Origin: Terrimonas pollutisoli
GTDB lineage: Bacteria > Bacteroidota > Bacteroidia > Chitinophagales > Chitinophagaceae
Length of the DNA stretch: 64,000 nucleotides
Assembly (NCBI RefSeq): GCF_029360765.1
Contig: NZ_JARKNA010000005.1
Span: 186,001-250,000 of the forward strand
Direction of reading: 5' to 3'
Positions 41,651 to 50,558 of this stretch are shown one piece after another. The position numbers were made by a program, and so were the translations under genes. Under the pieces are notes generated by a model. That model was given only the letters and a program-made list of their open reading frames with translations, did not search any database and had not been told where the DNA came from. Each line of letters opens with the position of its first letter. Position 1 is the stretch's first letter.

Positions 41651-42211
41651 TTAGGAGAGTTCGCCTGATGATAACATCCATTTTACTTTTTGGATAGCTG
41701 CTATTGACATAGCATCTGTTATTTTTCCTTGCTCCAGCATTTTCCATGCTTCTTCAAAGGGGATTTTTTTTACCACTAATTGCTCTGTTTCTTCAGGCAT
41801 AGACGTATGCTGTTCCAATTGGCGGGCAAGGTAGATAATCGAATATTCGTCTGAAACCGAATTAGAGAGGTGCATTTTCAAGAGCACGGTCCAATCGTGA
41901 GCAATAAGCCCGGTTTCTTCGAGCAACTCTCTCTTAGCCGAGTCTAGTGGGTCCATCTCTAATGGCCCTCCACCCTCCGGTATTTCCCAACTGTATTCGT
42001 TTATGGCAAACCGATATTGGCCGACGAGGTAAGTATCCAGGCCCTCATCCAGTACAACTATTCCGATGGCTAAATTTTTAAAATGCACCTTTCCATAAAT
42101 TCCCTTGCCTCCATTCGGATTAATGACATCATACTGTGTCACGTTGATCCATTTGTTATCATAGATTTCATTTTCTGAAATGATCTGCCAGGGGTTTGTT
42201 TGTGTTTCCAT
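41651..42211 (-). CDS. NUDIX hydrolase (ADP-ribose pyrophosphatase-like)
   Basis: 186 residues. The Nudix box reads GGGPLEMDPLDSAKRELLEETGL (split around residues 82-104); RE-LLEETG is intact while the upstream glutamate is displaced by one position. The flanking VGQYRFAINEYSWEIPEG and the C-terminal LVVKKIPFEEAWKMLEQGKI pattern are those of ADP-ribose and nucleoside-diphosphate-sugar pyrophosphatases (NudF type). It removes toxic or regulatory nucleotide derivatives; the exact substrate is unknown. The metK terminator lies just upstream. Confidence 0.88.
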   Translation of the reverse strand: METQTNPWQIISENEIYDNKWINVTQYDVINPNGGKGIYGKVHFKNLAIGIVVLDEGLDTYLVGQYRFAINEYSWEIPEGGGPLEMDPLDSAKRELLEETGLIAHDWTVLLKMHLSNSVSDEYSIIYLARQLEQHTSMPEETEQLVVKKIPFEEAWKMLEQGKITDAMSIAAIQKVKWMLSSGELS

Positions 42212-42216
42212 TTGAT

Positions 42217-42260
42217 AAAAATAAAAAATAAACCCTGCAGAACTTTCAAATCTGCAGGGT
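42217..42260 (-). terminator. Rho-independent terminator of metK
   Basis: ACCCTGCAGA (42232-42241) pairs with TCTGCAGGGT (42251-42260) over a 9-nt loop. On the minus strand TTATTTTTTATTTTT follows. Confidence 0.88.
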
Positions 42261-42267
42261 CTTTAAG

Positions 42268-42286
42268 TCTCCCCTTCCGGGGGAGA
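42268..42286. repeat. CCCC-loop-GGGG palindromic repeat, copy C
   Basis: TCTCCCC (42268-42274) pairs with GGGGAGA (42280-42286) just after the metK stop. It resembles the copies at 8633 and about 27317. Confidence 0.45.
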
Positions 42287-42298
42287 TTTAGAGGGGCC

Positions 42299-43552
42299 TT
42301 ATTTTAATCCAAAGGCCTTTTTAACTTTTGCAACATAATCCAGTTTCTCCCAGGTAAACAACTCAACTTTCTTTGTGACTTTCTTACCATCGGGAGAAAC
42401 AAACGTTTTCTCAACAATTTTAGATTCACGGCCCATGTGTCCATAGGCTGCTGTTTCGCTATACATAGGATTGCGCAATTTCAAACGCTGCTCAATAAAA
42501 TAAGGACGCATGTCGAAGATGGACTCTACTATTTTGCTTATTTGTCCATCGGTCATTTCAACCTTTGCAGTACCATACGTATTTACATTGATACTGGTAG
42601 GCTGAGCCACACCAATTGCATATGACACCTGTACCAATACTTCATCAGCAAGACCGGCAGCTACCAGGTTTTTGGCTATATGTCTTGTGGCGTATGCCGC
42701 ACTGCGATCTACCTTGCTGGGGTCCTTACCGCTGAAAGCACCACCACCATGTGCACCCTTACCGCCGTAGGTATCTACAATGATCTTACGACCTGTCAAT
42801 CCTGTATCACCATGCGGTCCACCAATTACAAACTTTCCTGTAGGATTGATGTGGTATTTGATATCATCATTGAACAATTTGGCGTACTTCTTATACTTCG
42901 ATTTTACACGGGGGATCAGAATATTGATGATATCCGCCTTAATCTTTGCCAACATTTTTGATTCAGAATCAAAATCATCGTGCTGGGTTGATACAACAAT
43001 CGCATCAATACGAACGGGCTTGTTATTATCATCATATTCCAGCGTGACCTGGCTTTTAGCATCAGGACGCAAATATTTGATCTGCTTATTTTCTCTTCTT
43101 AACGCAGCCAGTTCTATCAACAATTTATGAGCAATGTCTAATGCGAGAGGCATATAGTCTGCTGTCTCATTGCTGGCATAGCCAAACATCATTCCCTGGT
43201 CACCTGCACCTTGTTCTTCTTTTTTCTTACGGTCAACACCCTGGTTGATATCGGCCGATTGCTCATGTATAGCGGATAACACGCCGCAGGAACTGGCCTC
43301 AAACATATATTCGCTTTTGGTATAACCGATCTTACGAATAACTTCACGGGCAATTTCCTGGACATCCAAATACGCCCTCGACTTTACTTCGCCTGCCAAC
43401 ATAACCTGGCCGGTAGTTACCAACGTTTCGCAGGCAACTTTGCTTTGTGGATCAAAAGCGAGAAAATTATCAATCAAAGCATCTGAGATCTGGTCGGCTA
43501 TCTTGTCCGGGTGGCCTTCAGAAACACTTTCAGAAGTAAACAAGTAAGGCAT
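42299..43552 (-). CDS. metK: S-adenosylmethionine synthase
   Basis: Makes S-adenosylmethionine from methionine and ATP. 417 residues with [33 protein letters not shown], the P-loop-like [21 protein letters not shown] and [20 protein letters not shown], all intact. It is about 20-30 residues longer than E. coli MetK, as in other Bacteroidota. The -7 element lies inside the upstream gene's terminator hairpin, and no SAM riboswitch was recognised in the 52-nt leader. Confidence 0.97.
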   Translation of the reverse strand: MPYLFTSESVSEGHPDKIADQISDALIDNFLAFDPQSKVACETLVTTGQVMLAGEVKSRAYLDVQEIAREVIRKIGYTKSEYMFEASSCGVLSAIHEQSADINQGVDRKKKEEQGAGDQGMMFGYASNETADYMPLALDIAHKLLIELAALRRENKQIKYLRPDAKSQVTLEYDDNNKPVRIDAIVVSTQHDDFDSESKMLAKIKADIINILIPRVKSKYKKYAKLFNDDIKYHINPTGKFVIGGPHGDTGLTGRKIIVDTYGGKGAHGGGAFSGKDPSKVDRSAAYATRHIAKNLVAAGLADEVLVQVSYAIGVAQPTSINVNTYGTAKVEMTDGQISKIVESIFDMRPYFIEQRLKLRNPMYSETAAYGHMGRESKIVEKTFVSPDGKKVTKKVELFTWEKLDYVAKVKKAFGLK

Positions 43553-43589
43553 AGATAAACTTTAAGTTTTAAAATATGGGTTAGTCTAT

Positions 43590-43620
43590 AAAATAAATCG
43601 GGTGCAAAGATAGCACCCGA
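43590..43620 (-). terminator. Terminator of the DUF4270 gene, overlapping the metK promoter
   Basis: TCGGGTGC (43598-43605) pairs with GCACCCGA (43613-43620) over a 7-nt loop, with a T-rich tail on the minus strand (TTTATTTT). It is 27 nt past the DUF4270 stop. Confidence 0.85.
43605..43612 (-). promoter_or_regulatory. Bacteroidota -7 promoter element of metK
   Basis: The minus strand reads TATCTTTG, an exact TAnnTTTG match, inside the loop of the terminator hairpin, 52 nt upstream of the metK ATG. A TTG at 43630-43628 is only 15 nt upstream, shorter than usual for a -33. Confidence 0.5.
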
Positions 43621-43647
43621 TACTATTCAATATTTAAAGGTTTTCCA

Positions 43648-45111
43648 CTAAATTTTTGAATAAACGATCCGCAACTTCATCTTTTGCGTGGGATGGTTTC
43701 CACCACCAAGTCTCACTCTCCCCTTGCCGGCTGCGTCATTGATAGGAAATCGCTGTAATGAGCCTGATGAGCCTGCCACTCCGGGTCTGTATTGCTCGTC
43801 AATATAAACAGGTGCAAACAACCTGAGATCATAAACCGGTTCTGTATCATTTACTACATGCTGTACGTATCTCGTAAGATTGAATCTCCAGGTGCGAATA
43901 CTGTTACCCGAAGCATCTCTTGAATTGATAAACGGACTAACGCCGAAAGAACTAAGATTTGAATTGCCCGTAATATCTAAAGAAATATCGTAGGGAATAG
44001 CACGAAATGCAGATATAGAAGAGTCGTAGGCATCCACATAAAGGTTTGGTGACGGGAAAATCGTGTCTTTCGCATCATACACTTGCTCCATGATCAATTC
44101 AGCCCTGTGAACTACACGATTATTCAAACCGGCAAGACCCGGAATTTTAATGGTGGCAAAAGAACCCGGAGAGTTCTGTATGTAAACAAGATCATCCGGC
44201 GTGGTTCCACCTACCGACGCTTCCAACGGTGTTCCTGCATAATCTCTCTTTACGAAATTAGCCGATGCCGATCCTGCCGTATTCCCGGAAAAAGGAAAAT
44301 ATGCCACCGTCGTGTCAGCACTCGCCACATTATTTTTATCATACCGGTAATAGATGGCCAACTTTGTGTTGGTACCGGTAAGATCGAACCCCATAATGGC
44401 ATCCCCACTCACTGATTCTAAAGCAAATCCTTTGAAAAAAGTACGGAAAGCCGTATCGGTGCTATAAGCTCCGTTGAGGCCACCTTTGATTGTATCATAA
44501 TTCAAAAGGCGCTGACCAAACGAATCGTCAAGGCGAATGCGCAGCTGGTTGGCTGTAGTATCCTCGAAAGCTTTTACTGAATCATTTAATGTGCGCAGAT
44601 CAAAAGTTCGGGAACCAAGCAAAGTCCCTTTTGCATAATCACTTTTTCTAAGCGTATAAGAAGTATCGCCAAAATCACTGCTCTGCGGTATTTCATATAC
44701 ATTGACAGTCTGAGGAGTTAACGTATCACCATATGTCTCCACATAGTTTAACACCAGCACTACCGAATCAATATGCAGGCTATCCGGTTTATTAGCAAAG
44801 GTATAAGGGTAGCTCGGTGGCTTCAATTCAAGAAAAATCTTCGCATCGGTTTTACCGAAGAAAGGATCTGTATTGATCTGGCCTAAAAAGTTTGTATAAG
44901 CACTACTATAGCGTAGTGTATCTGTCAGAACGGTGAACGTGTCATTGAAGGCTTGAACTTCCAGGGTCGTATCGAATGTATTGATGTTATCCACGGGCGG
45001 AATTAAATCGCCACCGAGAGATGTGGACTCATTAATTTTTTTGCAGGAAACCAATAAAATGATGCTGGTAAAAATAACTCCAAGCGTAAGTGCCAGGTAT
45101 TTATGCTTCAC
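43648..45111 (-). CDS. DUF4270 family lipoprotein
   Basis: 487 residues. A lipoprotein signal (LALTLGVIFTSIILLVSC, Cys23) precedes the DUF4270 body: STSLGGDLIPPVDNINTFDT, YSSAYTNFLGQINTDPFFGKT, then long beta-rich stretches with SLHIDSVVLVLNYVETYGDT and VQHVVNDTEPVYDLRLFAP. The family is specific to Bacteroidota and its function is unknown; a surface or periplasmic role is expected. The start is 29 nt from the stop of the upstream glycogen-synthase-like gene, forming an operon, and a terminator follows. Confidence 0.9.
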   Translation of the reverse strand: MKHKYLALTLGVIFTSIILLVSCKKINESTSLGGDLIPPVDNINTFDTTLEVQAFNDTFTVLTDTLRYSSAYTNFLGQINTDPFFGKTDAKIFLELKPPSYPYTFANKPDSLHIDSVVLVLNYVETYGDTLTPQTVNVYEIPQSSDFGDTSYTLRKSDYAKGTLLGSRTFDLRTLNDSVKAFEDTTANQLRIRLDDSFGQRLLNYDTIKGGLNGAYSTDTAFRTFFKGFALESVSGDAIMGFDLTGTNTKLAIYYRYDKNNVASADTTVAYFPFSGNTAGSASANFVKRDYAGTPLEASVGGTTPDDLVYIQNSPGSFATIKIPGLAGLNNRVVHRAELIMEQVYDAKDTIFPSPNLYVDAYDSSISAFRAIPYDISLDITGNSNLSSFGVSPFINSRDASGNSIRTWRFNLTRYVQHVVNDTEPVYDLRLFAPVYIDEQYRPGVAGSSGSLQRFPINDAAGKGRVRLGGGNHPTQKMKLRIVYSKI

Positions 45112-45140
45112 AAAAAAAATTTATCCGTAATTAGTAAATG

Positions 45141-45956
45141 TTACTTCCCCGCAAGATCGCCATAGAGTTGTAAATACTCTGTTAAATCAGATTCTTCATT
45201 ATGAAGTAAAGTTTTCTTCCCCCTTACTTTGGTGAACTCTTCTAACAGCTTCTTCTCAACTTTATCGGCGCCGAAAGTAATAGCATCGGCAAATGTTGCT
45301 CCACCCCTGAACATAGCGGTATTGGTGGCTTCTTTATACACTTCCAAATCTTTTTCTTTCAAAGAAGGATGTATAAGAGCTTTCTTCAAAAAGTCGGGAC
45401 CGAGCTTTTCCTTAAATGTATTTTGACCAATAGTAAAAACTGTTTTGCTATGCGCAAACACAGGTTCCTTTTTATAAATCGTTTTCAGGTAGGCTGGAAT
45501 AAGGCCTGTCATCCAGCCGCTGCAATGAATAATATCGGGAGGCCAGCCAAATTTTTTCACGGTTTCCAGGGCTCCTTTGCAAAAGAAAATTGTCCTTAGC
45601 CCATTATCGTCAAACCATTTGTCGTTTTCGTCATGAAAAATATATTTCCTTTTAAATAATTCTTCATTTTCAAGAAAATAAACCTGTAACCGGGCACTGG
45701 GTAGCGACGCTACTTTTATCTGGAGCGGCATATCATCGTTGTCAACAGAAACATTGATACCCGATAAACGTACAACTTCATGGAGCCGGTGGCGACGTTC
45801 ATTAATGGTTCCAAAGCGAGGCATGATACAGCGAACTTCAAATCCATTATCGTTCGCTTTTATTGCCAACTTGTTGACGATCTCTGAAAATTCTGTCAAC
45901 TCCAGGTAGGGTGACATTTCGTTGGCAATAAATAAAATCCGTTTTTTTGCTGACAT
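45141..45956 (-). CDS. Truncated glycogen/starch synthase-like protein (GT5 N-domain only)
   Basis: 271 residues corresponding only to the N-terminal Rossmann domain of GT5 glycogen synthases: ILFIANEMSPY at the start, GFEVRCIMPRFGTINERRHRLHEV, VYFLENEELFKRKYIF and PDIIHCSGWMTGLIPAYLK. The C-terminal nucleotide-binding lobe is absent, and the KxGGL substrate loop expected after the first strand reads LELTEFSE (about 18-25). Catalytic activity as a glycogen synthase is therefore unlikely. It is divergent from panC and precedes the DUF4270 gene in one operon; I recall this gene order from other Bacteroidota. Confidence 0.82.
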   Translation of the reverse strand: MSAKKRILFIANEMSPYLELTEFSEIVNKLAIKANDNGFEVRCIMPRFGTINERRHRLHEVVRLSGINVSVDNDDMPLQIKVASLPSARLQVYFLENEELFKRKYIFHDENDKWFDDNGLRTIFFCKGALETVKKFGWPPDIIHCSGWMTGLIPAYLKTIYKKEPVFAHSKTVFTIGQNTFKEKLGPDFLKKALIHPSLKEKDLEVYKEATNTAMFRGGATFADAITFGADKVEKKLLEEFTKVRGKKTLLHNEESDLTEYLQLYGDLAGK

Positions 45957-46062
45957 GTAGTCCCGTTTAAATGAAACGTTTTTTTAGAAAACGTGGGCGA
46001 AGGTACTATTTTTTACAAGGAATAATTAAGTTGCGCCGATTTTTAGCACTAATTACCCAACC

Positions 46063-46914
46063 ATGGTTCTATTTAAAAAGGTAAAAGACCTTCAAAACTA
46101 TCTTGACTTACAGCGAAGAAATGGGAAAAAAATTGGCTTTGCGCCTACCATGGGAGCTTTGCATAAAGGGCATTTGTCTCTTATAAACGGCTCAAAAAAA
46201 GAAAATGATATCACTGCCTGCAGCATTTTTGTAAACCCAACACAATTCAACGATCCTGCTGATTTTGAAAAATACCCGGTCACATTGGAACAAGACATAA
46301 TGCTGCTGGAGTCTGCCGGCACCGACGTTTTGTTGCTCCCTTCCATCACTGAAATGTATCCTGATGGGGCAACCGGCACTAAGCATTATGACCTGGGATA
46401 CCTGGAGGAAATCCTGGAAGGCGAATACAGGCCCGGTCATTTCCAGGGCGTATGCATGATCGTTCACCGACTGCTTGAAATTGTAAGACCCGACAATCTC
46501 TATATCGGTCAAAAAGATTACCAGCAATGTATGGTGATAAAAAAATTGATTGAGTTAACAGGTTTTAACAACTTAACGAAGCTGAACATCTCTCCCACCC
46601 TTCGTGAACCAGATGGCCTGGCTATGAGTAGCCGGAATATGCGTCTCACAAAAGATGAGCGAACAAAAGCAACAGGAATCATCCAGGCATTAACCTTTGT
46701 AAAAGAAAATCTCCAAAAAGGTGATCTGACAACATTAAAAAAGCAAGCCTCCAATAATCTTTCAGCAAAAGGATTCAAAGTGGACTACGTTGAAATCGCT
46801 AATGCTGACACACTTCAAATAAAAGACAATTGGGATGGCAAAGAAAAATTAGTAGCTCTCGCCGCTGCTTTTATGAATAGCGTCAGACTTATTGATAATG
46901 TCATACTGAACTAA
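46063..46914 (+). CDS. panC: Pantothenate synthetase
   Basis: Condenses pantoate and beta-alanine with ATP to pantothenate. 283 residues with FAPTMGALHKGHLSLI (HxGH at about 34-37), SIFVNPTQFNDPADFEKYP, the pantoate-binding EGEYRPGHFQGVCMIVHRL, GQKDYQQCMVIKKL and EPDGLAMSSRNMRL, all intact. panD follows after 41 nt with its own -7 element. Confidence 0.97.
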   Translation: MVLFKKVKDLQNYLDLQRRNGKKIGFAPTMGALHKGHLSLINGSKKENDITACSIFVNPTQFNDPADFEKYPVTLEQDIMLLESAGTDVLLLPSITEMYPDGATGTKHYDLGYLEEILEGEYRPGHFQGVCMIVHRLLEIVRPDNLYIGQKDYQQCMVIKKLIELTGFNNLTKLNISPTLREPDGLAMSSRNMRLTKDERTKATGIIQALTFVKENLQKGDLTTLKKQASNNLSAKGFKVDYVEIANADTLQIKDNWDGKEKLVALAAAFMNSVRLIDNVILN

Positions 46915-46943
46915 ACCTGGCCTGCTACTGTTTTTAAAAGGTC

Positions 46944-46951
46944 TAATTTTG
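46944..46951 (+). promoter_or_regulatory. Bacteroidota -7 element abutting the panD start
   Basis: TAATTTTG matches TAnnTTTG and ends 4 nt (TACG) before the panD ATG at 46956, implying a leaderless transcript in addition to read-through from panC. Confidence 0.55.
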
Positions 46952-46955
46952 TACG

Positions 46956-47300
46956 ATGCAGATAGAAGTATTTAAGTCAAAAATTCACCGCGCAGTTGTT
47001 ACAGAAGCCAATTTAAATTACGTTGGTAGTATAACGATTGATGAAGACCTGATGGATGCGGTGAATATTATTGAAAACGAAAAAGTGCAGGTAGTAAATG
47101 TTAATAACGGCGAAAGGCTGGAAACCTATGTAATAAAAGGTAAGCGGGGCTCAGGTACCTGCTGCCTGAATGGACCGGCAGCCCGCAAGGTCGCTGTGGG
47201 TGATATTGTGATCATCATTTCTTATGCCACCATGGATTTTGAAGAAGCAAAAAAATTTAAACCATGGATTGTTTTTCCAAAAGATGGAAATAAACTTTAA
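46956..47300 (+). CDS. panD: Aspartate 1-decarboxylase (pyruvoyl-dependent)
   Basis: Makes beta-alanine from aspartate for pantothenate synthesis. 114 residues; YVGSITID contains the Gly-Ser bond (about 24-25) that is cleaved to create the pyruvoyl group. [17 protein letters not shown] and [27 protein letters not shown] complete the double-psi barrel. It follows panC; panB lies about 4.2 kb downstream. Confidence 0.97.
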   Translation: MQIEVFKSKIHRAVVTEANLNYVGSITIDEDLMDAVNIIENEKVQVVNVNNGERLETYVIKGKRGSGTCCLNGPAARKVAVGDIVIIISYATMDFEEAKKFKPWIVFPKDGNKL

Positions 47301-47363
47301 TGTTGACCATTTATTTACCAAAACGATATTGATTTGTTGGTGACATAGTTTTACTTTGAGGCT

Positions 47364-48377
47364 ATGAATAAGAGGATTTTCATTATACTCCAATATCTTT
47401 TTTTGCTTGGCCTGGCGGCTTTCCTGGTATGGTGGTCTATAAAGGATATTGATAATGAAAAATTATCTGAAATCCGCTCCGCACTTACCAACGCCCGGCT
47501 TTACCTGTTTGCCCCGGTTTTTATCATTTTATTACTTAGTCATTATGTAAGAACATTGCGCTGGCGGCTGTTGATGGAACCGCTGGGTTACCATCCCGAT
47601 AAGTTGAATATGTTTTTTGCAGTGATGGTTGGCTACCTGGCTAACCAGGCGCTGCCAAGGCTTGGAGAGGTACTAAAATGTACGATCCTGGCCCGTTACG
47701 AGAAGATACCGGCTGACAAATTAGTCGGCACCATCATTCTTGAAAGGTTAATTGACGCCCTTTCACTATTGCTGGTGTTTTGTATTACACTTGCTATTCA
47801 GCCAGGCTTGTATTCCCAAATTATCGATACAATTTTTAACGGCGATGTAAAGGATGAGTCTAAAAAAATGCCGGGTTATATTATCGCCTTGATTACCGTA
47901 GGAGGTATTGTTCTTTTGATCGGGCTGTGGATGATTCTAAAAAAGAAAACCTTCAAAGATCTTGGCGTTGCCATGCGGAAAATTGGCAGCAGGATTTGGC
48001 AAGGACTTAGTACTATTCAACATCTTAAAAAAAGGGGCCGGTTTCTCTTCCTTACATTAATGCTCTGGTGTCTTTATTTATCCGGTGGCTATATAGGATT
48101 TCTTGCCTTACATGAAACTGAGCATTATGGAATCAAGGAGGCTTTTACCGTTCTTTCGGCCGGCAGCATAGGCATGATCGTTACACCGGGTGGCATCGGT
48201 GCTTATGCCTATTTAATTGAAGCCACTATGCAAATGTATGGGCTGCAGCAAAGTATTGCTGTCGCATTTGGATGGCTACTTTGGCTGGCGCAAACCGTTG
48301 TCATTTTTATTGCTGGTGTTTTTAGTTTCGCTACGCTTCCCTGGTACAATAAGAAAAAAATGAAAACTGCTGTTTGA
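47364..48377 (+). CDS. YbhN/AglD-type flippase-like membrane protein
   Basis: 337 residues with about eight membrane segments of the lysylphosphatidylglycerol synthase TM family (UPF0104). The landmarks RTLRWRLLMEPLGY, FAVMVGYLANQALPRLGEVLKCTIL and GTIILERLIDALSLLL are present, followed by GSIGMIVTPGGIGAYAYLIEA. Members include MprF's flippase half and YbhN; a lipid-translocating role is inferred. No synthase domain is attached. It lies 63 nt after panD on the same strand. Confidence 0.88.
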   Translation: MNKRIFIILQYLFLLGLAAFLVWWSIKDIDNEKLSEIRSALTNARLYLFAPVFIILLLSHYVRTLRWRLLMEPLGYHPDKLNMFFAVMVGYLANQALPRLGEVLKCTILARYEKIPADKLVGTIILERLIDALSLLLVFCITLAIQPGLYSQIIDTIFNGDVKDESKKMPGYIIALITVGGIVLLIGLWMILKKKTFKDLGVAMRKIGSRIWQGLSTIQHLKKRGRFLFLTLMLWCLYLSGGYIGFLALHETEHYGIKEAFTVLSAGSIGMIVTPGGIGAYAYLIEATMQMYGLQQSIAVAFGWLLWLAQTVVIFIAGVFSFATLPWYNKKKMKTAV

Positions 48378-48470
48378 TTTTTTCTACAATAAGAATTATC
48401 TCCATTTCTCGAAATCTTAATACAATCTCTTGTTCTTGTTATTTAATTTTATCGTAAATCGGCATTTTCA

Positions 48471-50558
48471 ATGACGCATGTAAAACAAAAGACGATTGCA
48501 AGAGATATAAGCTGGCTTTCATTTAACGCAAGGGTTCTGCAGGAAGCGGCAGATCATACAGTGCCGCTTCGGGAAAGAATACGCTTCCTGGGAATTTTTT
48601 CAAACAATCTCGATGAGTTTTTTCGTGTAAGAGTGGCCACATTAAAAAGAATGATGCAGGTCAGCGGAAAGGCCAATATGCATCTGGAAGCAGACCCCCA
48701 ACAGATACTGGATGATATTCAAATGACGGTATTAAACCAGCAAAGTGAGTTTGCCAGGATTTGGGATGATGTGCAGCGGCAGATGAAACACCAGAAAATT
48801 CACCTGGTAACGGAAACAGAGCTTACACCCGAACAGCAGGAATTCGTCAGGGACTACTATGATGAGGAAGTAAGCTCAAATGTCATCCCGCTGATGATTG
48901 AAAATATCCCACAGCTTCCTAATCTAAGAGATAAATCTATTTATCTCGCTGTTGTAATGTGGAAGAAGGAAAGTGCTTTGAAGAAAAAATATGCATTGAT
49001 TGAAGTGCCAAGCCGGGTACTGGGACGATTTGTCATCCTTCCTTCCAAACCCGAAGAGCATCGTATCATCTTATTGGAAGATGTGATCCGGTTTAACCTG
49101 CCTGAGATTTTTTCCTATTTTGGGTACGACCAATATTTTGCACATGTATTTAAAGTGACGAGAGATGCTGAGTTGGATATTGATAGCGACGTGTCAACGA
49201 ATATTATTCAAAAAATTGAAAAGGGTTTGAAAAACCGGCGCAAGGGCAAACCGGTTCGTTTTGTCTACGATAAAGAGATGGACCCGGGTTTGCTCGAGTA
49301 TCTTACCCGTCGCTTAAATCTTTCTAAAAAAGACAATCTCATTCCCGGTGGCCGCATTCACAACTTCCGGCACTTTATGGATTTCCCGGAGCAGGTTTTT
49401 AAAATAAAGAAGCCAAGGAAAGACCCGTTCTATCACCCGCTATTGATGGAAAGACGGATATCTGATGTGGTGCTGGAAAAGGACATCATGCTTCACCTGC
49501 CCTATCATTCTTTTACTCCCCTTATAGACGTTATTCGTGAAGCAGCTATTGATCCGGATGTCAGCACTATCAAGATTACTTGTTACAGGCTGGCCTCTCA
49601 GTCAAAAATCATTAACGCATTGGTTAATGCCGTAAGAAATGGAAAGGAAGTGATTGTTATGCTGGAACTCCGTGCCCGTTTTGATGAGGAAGCAAACCTG
49701 GAATGGAAAACAAGATTGGAAGATGAAGGGGCAAAAGTGTTGGTAGGTATGCCAAATATGAAAGTGCATGCGAAAATCTGCCTGATCCGTAAGAAAATCA
49801 AGGATAAAAATGTTTTATATGGATTTGTAAGTACAGGCAACCTGAATGAAAAAACCTCAAAGGTATATGCGGACCACTGCCTGCTTACTTCTAATCCAAA
49901 AATAATGGCAGATGTGAGCAGGGTGTTCAATTACCTTGAGCATTATAGAATGGATGGCCAGTCATTAAAAAGCTGCAAGATCATAATTCCCAGTCCGCAT
50001 ATTATCCGGAGAGAAATTTACAAGTTGATCGACAATGAAATCAAGAACGCAAAAAAGCATAAACCATCCGGCATCATTTTAAAAATGAATTCACTTTCTG
50101 ACGAAGGAATGATCGAAAAATTAAACGAAGCCGCCCGGGAAGGGGTTGCTGTTAAACTGATCATTCGCGGTATTTTTTGTATGCTGTCGGAGAGTAAAAA
50201 ATTTAAACGCCCCGTACAGGCCATCAGTATTGTAGATGAATATTTGGAACATGCACGGGTGTGGGTATTTCACAACAGGGGCAAAGAAAAAGTTTATATA
50301 TCTTCGGCTGACTGGATGTTGCGCAACCTGGAGCATCGTGTAGAAGTCACTTGTCCTATTTGGGATCCGGGGATCAAACAAGAGCTAAAAGATATTTTAA
50401 ATATTCAGCTGCAGGACAATGTAAAGGCAAGATGGCTCGACAATGAATTGAAGAATGAATACGTACAAAGCACCAAAAAGAAAATTCGTTCACAGGTTGA
50501 AACATATGATTATTTATACAAAAAAACATTGACACCCATTGAGACTGGCAGCCATTGA
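48471..50558 (+). CDS. ppk1: Polyphosphate kinase 1
   Basis: Polymerises the gamma-phosphate of ATP into polyphosphate. 695 residues with all four PPK1 domains. RDISWLSFNARVLQEAAD opens the N domain, SNNLDEFFRVRVATL follows, and the core has TIKITCYRLASQSKII, ELRARFDEEANLEW, MPNMKVHAKICLI (phosphorylated His) and GFVSTGNLNEKTSKVYAD. The C-terminal domain has YISSADWMLRNLEHRVEV. The gene overlaps ppx by 20 nt. Confidence 0.96.
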   Translation: MTHVKQKTIARDISWLSFNARVLQEAADHTVPLRERIRFLGIFSNNLDEFFRVRVATLKRMMQVSGKANMHLEADPQQILDDIQMTVLNQQSEFARIWDDVQRQMKHQKIHLVTETELTPEQQEFVRDYYDEEVSSNVIPLMIENIPQLPNLRDKSIYLAVVMWKKESALKKKYALIEVPSRVLGRFVILPSKPEEHRIILLEDVIRFNLPEIFSYFGYDQYFAHVFKVTRDAELDIDSDVSTNIIQKIEKGLKNRRKGKPVRFVYDKEMDPGLLEYLTRRLNLSKKDNLIPGGRIHNFRHFMDFPEQVFKIKKPRKDPFYHPLLMERRISDVVLEKDIMLHLPYHSFTPLIDVIREAAIDPDVSTIKITCYRLASQSKIINALVNAVRNGKEVIVMLELRARFDEEANLEWKTRLEDEGAKVLVGMPNMKVHAKICLIRKKIKDKNVLYGFVSTGNLNEKTSKVYADHCLLTSNPKIMADVSRVFNYLEHYRMDGQSLKSCKIIIPSPHIIRREIYKLIDNEIKNAKKHKPSGIILKMNSLSDEGMIEKLNEAAREGVAVKLIIRGIFCMLSESKKFKRPVQAISIVDEYLEHARVWVFHNRGKEKVYISSADWMLRNLEHRVEVTCPIWDPGIKQELKDILNIQLQDNVKARWLDNELKNEYVQSTKKKIRSQVETYDYLYKKTLTPIETGSH

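Noticed and set aside
43553..43647. Possible SAM riboswitch upstream of metK
   Set aside because: The only stable structure is the terminator hairpin of the preceding gene. No SAM-I or SAM-II core was recognised, and the leader is only about 50 nt.
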